DNA of 16,010 nucleotides from SZAS-103 sp964449135 (GTDB taxonomy: Bacteria > Pseudomonadota > Gammaproteobacteria > Xanthomonadales > Xanthomonadaceae), in NCBI GenBank assembly GCA_964449135.1, contig CAYUXZ010000052.1, forward strand, positions 1 to 16,010, given 5' to 3'. The first letter of the stretch is position 1. Every line of letters starts with the position of its first letter. The position numbers and the translations under genes were made by a program. Of the stretch, positions 1 through 7,165 are shown in pieces. The notes beneath the pieces were generated by a model. It ran no database searches and was not told the origin of the DNA. It worked only from the letters and a program-made list of their open reading frames with translations.

Positions 1-750
<750 letters not shown>

Positions 751-754
<4 letters not shown>

Positions 755-1836
755 GCGGCCTGCGCCTGCTCGCCGGCAGCCGGCAGCTCGCGCGGCGGCA
801 ATCCCGCGACCGCGTCGGAGATCGCGCGGATGTGCGCGGGCGTGGTGCCGCAACAGCCGCCGACGAGGTTGAGCAGTCCGGACGTCGCGAACTCGTGCAG
901 CATCCGCGCCATGTCGTCGGGCGTCTCGTCGTAGCCGCCGAACGCGTTCGGAAGGCCCGCGTTCGGATGCGCGCTGACATGGCACTCGGCGACTTCCGAG
1001 AGGATGTCCACGTGCGCGCGCAGATCCTTCGCGCCGAGCGCGCAGTTCAGTCCGATCGCGAACGGCCGCGCGTGGCGCAGCGAATACCAGAACGCGTCCG
1101 CGGTCTGGCCGGACAGCGTGCGGCCCGACTTGTCGGTAATCGTGCCGGAGATCATCACCGGCAGCCGGAACCCGACGGCCGCGAACGCGTCGTCGATCGC
1201 GAACAACGCAGCCTTCGCGTTGAGCGTGTCGAACACGGTCTCGACCATCAGGATGTCCGCGCCGCCTTCAATGAGCCCGTCGGCCGCTTCGCGGTACGCT
1301 GCGGCGAGCGTGTCGAAATCGATGTTGCGGAACCCGGGATCGTTGACGTCGGGGCTTATCGAGGCGGTGCGGCTGGTCGGGCCCAGCACGCCGATGACGT
1401 AACGCGGCTTCGAAGGATCCTTCGCTTCGGCTTCGTCGCAGCAGGCGCGCGCGAGCTTCGCGCCTTCGCGGTTGAGCTCTCGCGCCAAGTGCTGCAGCCC
1501 GTAATCGGCTTGGCTGATCGAGGTGCTGTTGAAGGTGTTGGTCTCGATCAGGTCGGCACCCGCGTCGAGGTAGGCGGCGTGCACCGAGCCGATCACGTCG
1601 GGGCGTGTGAGGGTGAGCAGGTCGTTGTTGCCACGCAGATCGCAGTGCGAGGCGTGATCGCAGGCGTGCGCGCTGTCGTGGCCGTCGGCGAATCGACGTC
1701 CGCGGAAATCGGATTCGCTCAGTGCATGTTGCTGGATCATCGTGCCCATCGCACCGTCGATGATCAGGATGCGCTTTGCCAGATCGGCTTCGAGCCGCGC
1801 GACGCGATCGGGATTTTTGTATGGCAGCACGTTCAT
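751..1836 (-). CDS. metH: Homocysteine S-methyltransferase module of split MetH
   Basis: This 361-residue protein corresponds to the first domain of cobalamin-dependent methionine synthase as a stand-alone gene. It transfers the methyl group of methylcobalamin to homocysteine in the cytoplasm. Visible are IDGAMGTMIQ (residues 26-35), ETNTFNST (99-106), SRTASISPDVNDP (155-167), ETVFDTLNAKAA (199-210) and the zinc-thiolate ligands Cys265 (GLNCALG) and Cys328-Cys329 (GGCCGTTP). Relative to E. coli MetH the region after RFAD (48-51) carries about 11 extra residues rich in His and Cys. The protein ends after the first domain, where E. coli MetH would continue into the pterin domain encoded by the next, overlapping gene. 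The ATG lies one base after the stop of the upstream SahR-like gene, so the three genes form one operon. Confidence 0.95.
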
Positions 1837-1837
1837 C

Positions 1838-2761
1838 TCATTTCACCGCATGAAGGGACAGCACTTCGAAATGCGGCGCGCGCTTCTCGTGCGTGACCGC
1901 TTCGCAGGACAGCACGCGCAGCTTCGCCTTCTCGGCGAACTTGACGAGTTCGCGCGCGGTGAAGCCAAGGTTCGCGTGACCGTAAGGCTCGACCGCTTCA
2001 CGGTGCTCGTGGCGTGCGAGGCTGGTCACCACAAGGCGTCCGCCGGCACGCAGCAGGCGCGCGGCCTCGGCGACGGCGAGGGCGGGGCGCTCGGAATAGG
2101 TGAGCGCCTGCATCATCAATGCGAGGTCGAAGCTCGCATCGGGCAGGTCGAGCTTGTGCATGTCGCCGAGCAGCACGCGCACGTTGCGGTGCGGCTTCAG
2201 GCGTTCGCGCGCGGCCGCGACCACGCGTTCGCTCGCATCCACGCAGACATACTGCCTTGCGTGCGGGGCGAGCAGCTCGGCGAGCACGCCGTCGCCCGAG
2301 GCGATGTCGAGCACGTTGCCCGGCGATAGCAGAGGCAGCACCGCGCGCGCCATCGCCTCCCAGGTACGGCCCGGCGAGTAGTGCCGCTCCATGTCGCCAG
2401 CGACGGTGTCGGCCCAGTTCTGGTCGGCCGCGCGCATCGCGAGCACGGCGGGTAGGCGTTCGGCGTCCTGTCGCAGCAGCGGATCGTCGGTGCCTTCGCG
2501 CAGCGCGCTCCACAGCGCGGCCTCCGCGCCGTCGAGATCGTCGCTGAAGCGGTAGTAGGCCGACACGCCCGCGCGCCGGTCATAAACCAGTCCTGCCTCC
2601 TTCAACTTCGCCAGGTGCGTGGATACGCGCGGCTGCGCGAGCCGCGTGACCGCCGCGAGTTCGGCGACAGTGAGTTCTTCGCGTTCGAGCAGCGCCAGCA
2701 GCCGCACCCGCGTGGGGTCGGCGAGCACGCGCAGGCAGGAGGACCAGTCCTCGAGGTGCAT
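1838..2761 (-). CDS. ArsR-family regulator fused to SAM-dependent methyltransferase (SahR-like)
   Basis: This 307-residue protein has two parts. Residues about 5-75 are an ArsR/SmtB winged helix (LADPTRVRLLALLE, then the recognition region RLAQPRVSTHLAKLKEAGLV). Residues about 130-250 are a class I methyltransferase with motif I VLDIASGDG at 150-158, an acidic residue at 175 (VCVDAS) and a motif IV/post-I region around DLPDASFDLALMMQAL. No ArsR-type metal-binding Cys pair is evident in the helix-turn-helix. Its position in front of the two metH genes fits the SahR type of regulator, known in Proteobacteria to control methionine-cycle genes in response to S-adenosylhomocysteine. SAH sensing by the methyltransferase-like part is inference. 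The start is supported by AAGGA five bases before the ATG on the minus strand (plus-strand 2767-2771). Confidence 0.85.
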   Translation of the reverse strand: MHLEDWSSCLRVLADPTRVRLLALLEREELTVAELAAVTRLAQPRVSTHLAKLKEAGLVYDRRAGVSAYYRFSDDLDGAEAALWSALREGTDDPLLRQDAERLPAVLAMRAADQNWADTVAGDMERHYSPGRTWEAMARAVLPLLSPGNVLDIASGDGVLAELLAPHARQYVCVDASERVVAAARERLKPHRNVRVLLGDMHKLDLPDASFDLALMMQALTYSERPALAVAEAARLLRAGGRLVVTSLARHEHREAVEPYGHANLGFTARELVKFAEKAKLRVLSCEAVTHEKRAPHFEVLSLHAVK

Positions 2762-2770
2762 AAATATCCT

Positions 2771-2792
2771 TATATCTTGATCTAAAGATATA
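2771..2792 (-). promoter_or_regulatory. Inverted-repeat operator for the SahR-like regulator
   Basis: There is a perfect inverted repeat with 8-bp arms, TATATCTT and AAGATATA, separated by six bases (GATCTA). It lies 10-31 bases before the start codon of the ArsR-methyltransferase gene. The dyad is AT-rich in an otherwise GC-rich neighbourhood. One arm contains the candidate -10 box, so a bound repressor would block RNA polymerase. The assignment as an operator is inference from position and symmetry. Confidence 0.65.
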
Positions 2793-2813
2793 TAAAAAGC
2801 GCGCGATAATCAA
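2785..2813 (-). promoter_or_regulatory. Candidate sigma70 promoter of the sahR-like/metH operon
   Basis: On the minus strand TTGATT (plus-strand 2808-2813) is followed after 17 bases by TATCTT (2785-2790). Each box matches the sigma70 consensus at four of six positions and the spacing is optimal. The -10 box is embedded in the inverted repeat at 2771-2792. The predicted transcript would have a leader of only about 15-20 bases. Confidence 0.5.
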
Positions 2814-2915
2814 TGCACGGCGCGCCGATGGCGAACCTGGGTCGGGACAAATGGATTTGGACGGTCAGGCAGGCGGGCTGCGGAAATCACCGCGCAATCC
2901 GAGCCGTGCGGAACG

Positions 2916-3683
2916 TCACATCGGATCGTTGAGGACAAAGCGCTGTTTGGCGAGGGTGAACGCTTCGATCGGGTGGCCGTTCTCCGTCGCGGGAGCGAAG
3001 CGCCATTCGGACATCACCTGCCGGCGCATGGCTTGGTCGAGATCGTCGAACCCGGAACTCTTCAGGACGGTAGCTTCCAGCGGCCGACCATTGACGCCGA
3101 CCTTGACCAGCAACACGACGACGCCTTCTTCGGAGAAGTCCAGCGCGTGCGGCGGATAGTCGGGAGCAGGCGTGCGGATTGGCCGCAGCTTGCGCAGCGT
3201 CATCGTACCGACACCGGCACCGTTGCCCGTCGTACCGCCGCTGCTGCCGGCGATGCCTGTTCCGTCGGCGCCGTCGTTTGCAATGACGGACGTTCCGGAA
3301 TCGCCGGCTGGAAGCTGGTCTGCACGCTCCGGGGCATTCGGCGAGGACTCGGCGACGACTGGCACCGGCGCGCGGGAAACCGGCGCGAAGAGATCCCGAT
3401 GGACAGAGGCAGGCGCAGTTGCGGTTTCGCCAGCGATCGACGCATCGCGCGTCGGCGGCGGTACAGGATGCGAAGCGACATCCGCGAAAACCGGCGGCCT
3501 CGAAATCCCTTCCAGGAAGCGCGGCAGCGGATCGTCCGCTCCGGAACGCGCGAGCAGGCCCAGCGCGACCAGGTGGATCACCGCGACCAGGGCGTAGGCG
3601 GCGATGCGCGATCCATTCAATGGCTCGCGTTGTCCGGCGTGCAACGCTGCTGCGTGTCCGTACGAAGCGGCAACATAGCCCAT
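2916..3683 (-). CDS. TonB-like energy transducer
   Basis: This 255-residue protein has TonB architecture. A single membrane segment lies at about 26-46 (IAAYALVAVIHLVALGLLA), followed by a long Pro/Ala/Ser/Gly-rich periplasmic spacer at about 50-163 and a C-terminal TonB domain at about 164-255. The domain shows the typical PDYP at 174-177, EGVVVLLVKVGVNGRP, LKSSGFDDLDQA and EWRFAPA. TonB proteins couple the proton motive force, through ExbB/ExbD, to outer-membrane receptors. No exbB, exbD or receptor gene is in the window, so its partners are elsewhere, and it may instead be one of the many TonB-C-domain proteins of this group. A 23-residue cytoplasmic segment precedes the membrane helix. 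GGAG seven bases before the ATG (plus-strand 3691-3694) supports this start. Confidence 0.87.
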   Translation of the reverse strand: MGYVAASYGHAAALHAGQREPLNGSRIAAYALVAVIHLVALGLLARSGADDPLPRFLEGISRPPVFADVASHPVPPPTRDASIAGETATAPASVHRDLFAPVSRAPVPVVAESSPNAPERADQLPAGDSGTSVIANDGADGTGIAGSSGGTTGNGAGVGTMTLRKLRPIRTPAPDYPPHALDFSEEGVVVLLVKVGVNGRPLEATVLKSSGFDDLDQAMRRQVMSEWRFAPATENGHPIEAFTLAKQRFVLNDPM

Positions 3684-3731
3684 GGATACGCTCCAGGCGA
3701 TGATCGAATGACGGCACCGACTACGTCGGCG

Positions 3732-3782
3732 TCCTGTCCGGCCACATGCGGTCGCTTCGGAGCATACAAGGGGCGGACAGGA
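3732..3782. repeat. 9-bp inverted repeat in the TonB upstream region
   Basis: TCCTGTCCG at 3732-3740 is the exact reverse complement of CGGACAGGA at 3774-3782, with 33 bases between. It sits in the 138-base gap between the end of a GNAT gene and the start of the TonB-like gene. It could be a regulator dyad or the base of a structured leader. There is no U-tract, so it is not an obvious terminator. Confidence 0.35.
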
Positions 3783-3821
3783 TCGTCACTTCCCCAAGCA
3801 TCCGCGGTGGCAATCGCACGC

Positions 3822-4361
3822 CTACGAGAATTGTTTGCCCATGCGGACCAACGGGACTGCGGCACCGCCGCGCGCGTCCTGCACGCGCTCGATTTCGGCA
3901 TAGCCGCAGGCCGTGTACAACGGAACGCCGGACAGCGTCGCCATCAGCTCGGCCGAACGGAATCCTTCCGCGTGCGCGGCCTGCTCGCACAGCGACAGGA
4001 TCAGGCGACCCACGCCTTTCCGCACATGGTCGGGATGCGTGTACATCGCGCGCACGCGGGCGGGTTCGGCTACGGGGTCGAGCAGGCGCGGGCTGCGGCC
4101 CTGCGTGTCGTCGCTGCCGTAGAGCGTGGCGCGCCGGCTCCAGCCGCCGCAGCCGGCGAGCGTGCCCGCCGATTCGACGACGAAGTACGTGCCGTCGGCG
4201 ATGAGCTGCGTATCCAGTCCCATGATCGCGCGGCTGGCCGCGATCTGCTCCGTAGCGAGAAACGGTTTCTGCAGCTCCGCGATCGACCGCTCCATCAGGT
4301 CGCGGAGCGCGGCCAGGTCGTCGAGCGTGGCGAGGCGGTGCGAGAGCGTGGCGTGATCCAT
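3822..4361 (-). CDS. GNAT family N-acetyltransferase
   Basis: This 179-residue protein fits one GNAT domain. The central strand and motif A are visible at about 101-126 (ARVRAMYTHPDHVRKGVGRL), where the RKGVGR loop would hold the acetyl-CoA pyrophosphate. The first position of the usual Q/R-x-x-G-x-G signature is Val here. The C-terminal part GVPLYTACGY (145-154) matches the typical GNAT motif B region. FVVESAGTLAGCGGWS (60-75) is the preceding strand pair. The substrate cannot be told from sequence. It is 27 bases downstream of another GNAT gene on the same strand and may be cotranscribed with it. No clear ribosome binding site precedes the ATG. Confidence 0.85.
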   Translation of the reverse strand: MDHATLSHRLATLDDLAALRDLMERSIAELQKPFLATEQIAASRAIMGLDTQLIADGTYFVVESAGTLAGCGGWSRRATLYGSDDTQGRSPRLLDPVAEPARVRAMYTHPDHVRKGVGRLILSLCEQAAHAEGFRSAELMATLSGVPLYTACGYAEIERVQDARGGAAVPLVRMGKQFS

Positions 4362-4388
4362 TCAGGCGATTTAATGTGATGACTTGCT

Positions 4389-4967
4389 TCAAACGGATTG
4401 CTGTTGCGATTCCCGCGCATGGAACTCCGACGCGAGGATGGCGTAGAGGTGGAAATCGCGGGGCACGCCGCGCGCGATGCGGAAGTGGCGCAAGGTGCCT
4501 TCGCGCGTGAAGCCGCAACGTTCGAGCAGCCGGATGGACCGCTGATTGGACGTCATCACGTAGGCGTGCACGCGGATGAGGCCGAGTTCGGAGAAGGCCC
4601 AGGCCAGCACCGCGCCGGCCGCGCGCCGCATGGTGCCGCGCCCCCAGTGCGCAGGCGCGAGTTCGTAGGCGAGTTCTCCGTGTTTCTGTTCGGCAGACCA
4701 GTTGTTCAAGCCGCAGTAGCCGATCACCCGATCCTGCGCGTCGACGATGCCGAGCCGGAAGCGCGTGCCGTCGGCGTAGGCAGCGATATCGCGCGCGACG
4801 GACGCGGCGACCTCTTCGAGCGTTCGAACGGGGGTGCTCGTGTGCTCGAGCACGGCGGGCGAGGAGAGGGAGTCGAAGAACGCCGCTTCATCGCCAACGC
4901 GGAGCGGACGAAGGCTGATGTCGCCGAGGTGAATGACGCCAGGCTTCTTCGACTCATGCACTTTCAT
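4389..4967 (-). CDS. RimJ/RimL-type GNAT acetyltransferase
   Basis: This 192-residue protein matches the RimJ/RimL subgroup of GNAT enzymes, which acetylate protein N-termini or small amines. It shows ISLRPLRVGDEAAFF at the start (17-31), VIGYCGLNNW (81-90), the acetyl-CoA loop AHWGRGTMRRA (106-116), and the subgroup signature TSNQRSIRLLERCGFTREG (139-157). Members range from ribosomal-protein modifiers to antibiotic-resistance enzymes, so the substrate is unknown. The gene starts 11 bases after the stop of the small membrane protein gene and precedes the second GNAT gene, suggesting one transcript. A weak GGGG precedes the ATG. Confidence 0.87.
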   Translation of the reverse strand: MKVHESKKPGVIHLGDISLRPLRVGDEAAFFDSLSSPAVLEHTSTPVRTLEEVAASVARDIAAYADGTRFRLGIVDAQDRVIGYCGLNNWSAEQKHGELAYELAPAHWGRGTMRRAAGAVLAWAFSELGLIRVHAYVMTSNQRSIRLLERCGFTREGTLRHFRIARGVPRDFHLYAILASEFHARESQQQSV

Positions 4968-4978
4968 GCCCCATTTTT

Positions 4979-5368
4979 TTAGTGCGATCTTGATCGGCGA
5001 TCGCGCTCTGCTTTAATCGCAGGCCAGTTACGATTGAGAACAAAAACAACGCACCCGACGCACCAAATAGAGATTGCCCAGCCAATAACCTCCCAAAAAT
5101 CATTGAACTTCAAAAGAAGGTGAGCGACACCAATCACCGTGATCGGAACTGTTGCGAGAAGGAAGGACAGACCCACTCCGCTTGCGATAGAAACAGCCAA
5201 CTCTTCGCCTATCAGGCGCGCAATGCCTTTGTATGCGACAACAAGCAGGGCAATGATGACGAAGAAACCGACTACGGGGTTCGGTGCATTGCGGCCATAA
5301 GCGGCAAATGCATCTGGGGATGTTAGAAGTGTGATGACGGTCAAGAAGGCAGGAACTGTCATTCTCAT
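4979..5368 (-). CDS. Small hypothetical membrane protein, low GC
   Basis: This is a protein of about 129 residues that I do not recognise. It starts with a probable signal peptide or membrane segment (FLTVITLLTSPDAFA, compatible with cleavage after AFA). Three further hydrophobic segments follow: around NPVVGFFVIIALLVVAYKG, SIASGVGLSFLLATVPITV, and VIGWAISIWCVGCVVFVLN, and then a charged basic tail ending RDRRSRSH. The open frame can be extended to a GTG at 5380. I prefer the ATG at 5368; another ATG is at 5362, and none has a strong ribosome binding site. The gene is visibly less GC-rich than its neighbours, with many A/T third positions, which suggests recent acquisition. It leads a possible three-gene run with two GNAT genes. 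Confidence 0.6.
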   Translation of the reverse strand: MRMTVPAFLTVITLLTSPDAFAAYGRNAPNPVVGFFVIIALLVVAYKGIARLIGEELAVSIASGVGLSFLLATVPITVIGVAHLLLKFNDFWEVIGWAISIWCVGCVVFVLNRNWPAIKAERDRRSRSH

Positions 5369-5380
5369 ACGGACTAACAC

Positions 5381-5409
5381 CTAGGCTAGGTTGTTATGCG
5401 ACGTGCAGC
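5381..5409. repeat. Imperfect palindrome resembling a reduced attC site
   Basis: TAACACCTAG and CTAGGTTGTTA form an imperfect dyad around a single G at about 5385-5406. On the minus strand the ends read GCATAAC and GTTAGTC, similar to the RYYYAAC and GTTRRRY boxes of integron attC sites but each deviating. Here the outer boxes are only about 29 bases apart, far shorter than normal attC sites. It sits directly upstream of the low-GC membrane gene. Confidence 0.3.
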
Positions 5410-5487
5410 TAATGATCGCATAGGAAACGCGGCAGCACATTGTGCGAGCGGATCGATTTCCATCGCCATCTCGGTTCTGTGAGTCGC

Positions 5488-5518
5488 TTGCACATTCACT
5501 ACTAAACGAGCGTACAAT
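5488..5518 (+). promoter_or_regulatory. Candidate promoter of the FAD/GcvT/Rieske cluster
   Basis: TTGCAC (5488-5493) and TACAAT (5513-5518) resemble sigma70 -35 and -10 boxes with a 19-base spacer, slightly longer than optimal. They lie about 50 bases before the first cluster gene, in a local AT-rich patch. TTGCAC and GTACAA (5512-5517) are also near-complementary ends of a 30-base segment and could be part of an operator. That part is speculative. Confidence 0.45.
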
Positions 5519-5537
5519 AGCGGATCGGATCGCTGCG

Positions 5538-5552
5538 GGCCCGGCTCGGGCC
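5538..5552 (+). other. GC-rich 5' leader hairpin
   Basis: GGCCCG (5538-5543) pairs perfectly with CGGGCC (5547-5552) around a three-base loop GCT. No U-tract follows, so it is not a terminator. It lies in the predicted untranslated leader, a few bases before the strong GGGGGAGGG ribosome binding site at 5556-5564. It could affect RNA stability or ribosome access. Confidence 0.4.
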
Positions 5553-5568
5553 GACGGGGGAGGGCCGC

Positions 5569-7164
5569 ATGGCCAGCACACAGTACGACGTGATCGTGGT
5601 CGGTTGCGGCCACAACGGCCTGACGACCGCGGGGTATCTCGCGCGCAGCGGGCTGAAGGTGCTCGCGCTCGAGCGCAGCGACAAGGTCGGCGGCGCGGCG
5701 GTCAGCCGGCAGATCTACCAGGACATCACCTTTTCGAATTGCTCCTACGTCTGCAGCCTGCTGCGACCGGAGATCATGCGCGAGCTCGAGCTGCCGAAGT
5801 TCGGCCTGCAGGTGATCCCGTACGAGGGCGGCGCGACGATGATGCGCAACGGCGACCACTACGCCGCCTACGCGAATCCCGACGCCAAGCGCCGCGAGAT
5901 GGCGCGCCACAGCAAGCGTGACGCCGAGGCCTACTGCCGCTACTCCAACGACGTGATGCGGCAGTGCAAGTTCATCAAGCCGCTGCTGATGCGCACTCCG
6001 CCGGATCCGACCTCGTTCAAGCCGCGCGACCTGATGGAGCTGCTGTACCTGGGCAAGCGCTTCCACAGCATGGGCGAGTCGCGGATGTACGACACGATCC
6101 GCTTCTTCACGATGAGCGCGGCTGACTACCTCGACGAGTATTTCGAGAGCGACGTGATCAAGGGCCACCTGTCGGGCAGTTCGATCATCGGCACCGCGCT
6201 CGGCCCGCGTTCGCCGGGCAGCGCCTATGTGCTTCTGCACCATTACATGGGCGAGGTGGACGGCCACGCGGGCTCGTGGGGCTTCGCGCGCGGCGGCATG
6301 GGTGCGATCACGCAGGCGATGGCGGCGTCGTTGAAGGCCTCGGGCGGCGAGATCCGCGTCGACGCGCCGGTTGCGAAAATTCTCGCGCTCGGCGGCAAGG
6401 CGACCGGCGTGCGGCTGGAAAGCGGCGAAGAGATCCGCGCGAAGATCGTGGTGTCCAACCTCGACGTCAAGCGCACCTTCCTCAAGACCATCGATCCGAA
6501 CGATCTGCCGGCCGAGTTCGTCGATCGCGTGCGCAACTTCCGCATCCGCGGTTCGTCGGCAAAGCTCAACATCGCGCTCGACGGCATGCCGGAATTCCCG
6601 TCGATCCCGAAGGGTTCGCCGGTGCTCAAGGGCGACCTGCACTACAGCGAATCGCTGGACGAGGTCGAGCGCGCCTACGACGACTGGAAGGACGGGCGCT
6701 GGTCGCGCCTGCCTTACGTGGACATGATCGCGCCCTCGCTGATCGACCCGACGATGGCGCCGGAAGGCAAGCACTTCCTCTCCGTGTTCGTGCAGTACTG
6801 CCCGTACCAGCTCGCCGAAGGCGAGTGGAACGACGAGCGCAAGCAGCGCTTCGGCAACACCGTGATTGATGCGATCGCGCGCTACAGCCCGGATTTCAAG
6901 CAGAAGATATTGCACGCGGAAATCCGCACGCCGTTCGACCTCGAGCGCGAAGTCGGCCTGACCGAGGGCAACATCTTCCAGGGCGAACTGACGATGGACC
7001 AGCTGATGTTCAACCGCCCGGTGCCCGGTTACGCGCAATACCGTACGCCACTGAAAAACCTTTACCTATGCGGTTCCTCGACGCATCCGGGCGGCGGCGT
7101 GATGGGCGCGCCGGGCGCGAACGCTGCGCGCGAGATCCTGCGCGACCTCGGACGGAGCCACTGA
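5569..7164 (+). CDS. PYROXD2/phytoene-desaturase-like FAD oxidoreductase 1
   Basis: This 531-residue protein is a flavoprotein of the CrtI/PYROXD2 type. The N-terminal dinucleotide fold is VIVVGCGHNGL (8-18, GxGxxG at 12-17) with the ribose-binding acid Glu35 (LALERS) and KVGGAAVS just after. The C-terminal flavin-closing motif is YRTPLKNLYLCGSSTHPGGG followed by VMGAPGANAA. Such enzymes oxidise or desaturate substrates, or act as amine-oxidase-like enzymes; the substrate here is unknown. The second cluster gene encodes a paralogue. Expression probably starts at the upstream candidate promoter, and the ribosome binding site GGAGG at 5559-5563 is very strong. The stop is followed after one base by the next ATG (TGACATG), indicating translational coupling. 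A carotenoid role is unlikely given the neighbours: no crtB- or crtE-like gene is present. Confidence 0.9.
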   Translation: MASTQYDVIVVGCGHNGLTTAGYLARSGLKVLALERSDKVGGAAVSRQIYQDITFSNCSYVCSLLRPEIMRELELPKFGLQVIPYEGGATMMRNGDHYAAYANPDAKRREMARHSKRDAEAYCRYSNDVMRQCKFIKPLLMRTPPDPTSFKPRDLMELLYLGKRFHSMGESRMYDTIRFFTMSAADYLDEYFESDVIKGHLSGSSIIGTALGPRSPGSAYVLLHHYMGEVDGHAGSWGFARGGMGAITQAMAASLKASGGEIRVDAPVAKILALGGKATGVRLESGEEIRAKIVVSNLDVKRTFLKTIDPNDLPAEFVDRVRNFRIRGSSAKLNIALDGMPEFPSIPKGSPVLKGDLHYSESLDEVERAYDDWKDGRWSRLPYVDMIAPSLIDPTMAPEGKHFLSVFVQYCPYQLAEGEWNDERKQRFGNTVIDAIARYSPDFKQKILHAEIRTPFDLEREVGLTEGNIFQGELTMDQLMFNRPVPGYAQYRTPLKNLYLCGSSTHPGGGVMGAPGANAAREILRDLGRSH

Positions 7165-7165
7165 C

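Noticed and set aside
5381..5480. A genuine full-length integron attC site or integron array
   Set aside because: The outer boxes deviate from RYYYAAC/GTTRRRY, the spacing is about 29 bases rather than 55-140, no integrase is in the window, and no second attC follows the membrane gene.
5386..7038. A 550-codon open frame on the minus strand opposite the first FAD oxidoreductase
   Set aside because: It is antisense to a gene with clear family motifs; its translation is Arg/His/Ala/Val-rich and shows no domain. Long antisense frames are expected in GC-rich DNA with strong third-position bias.
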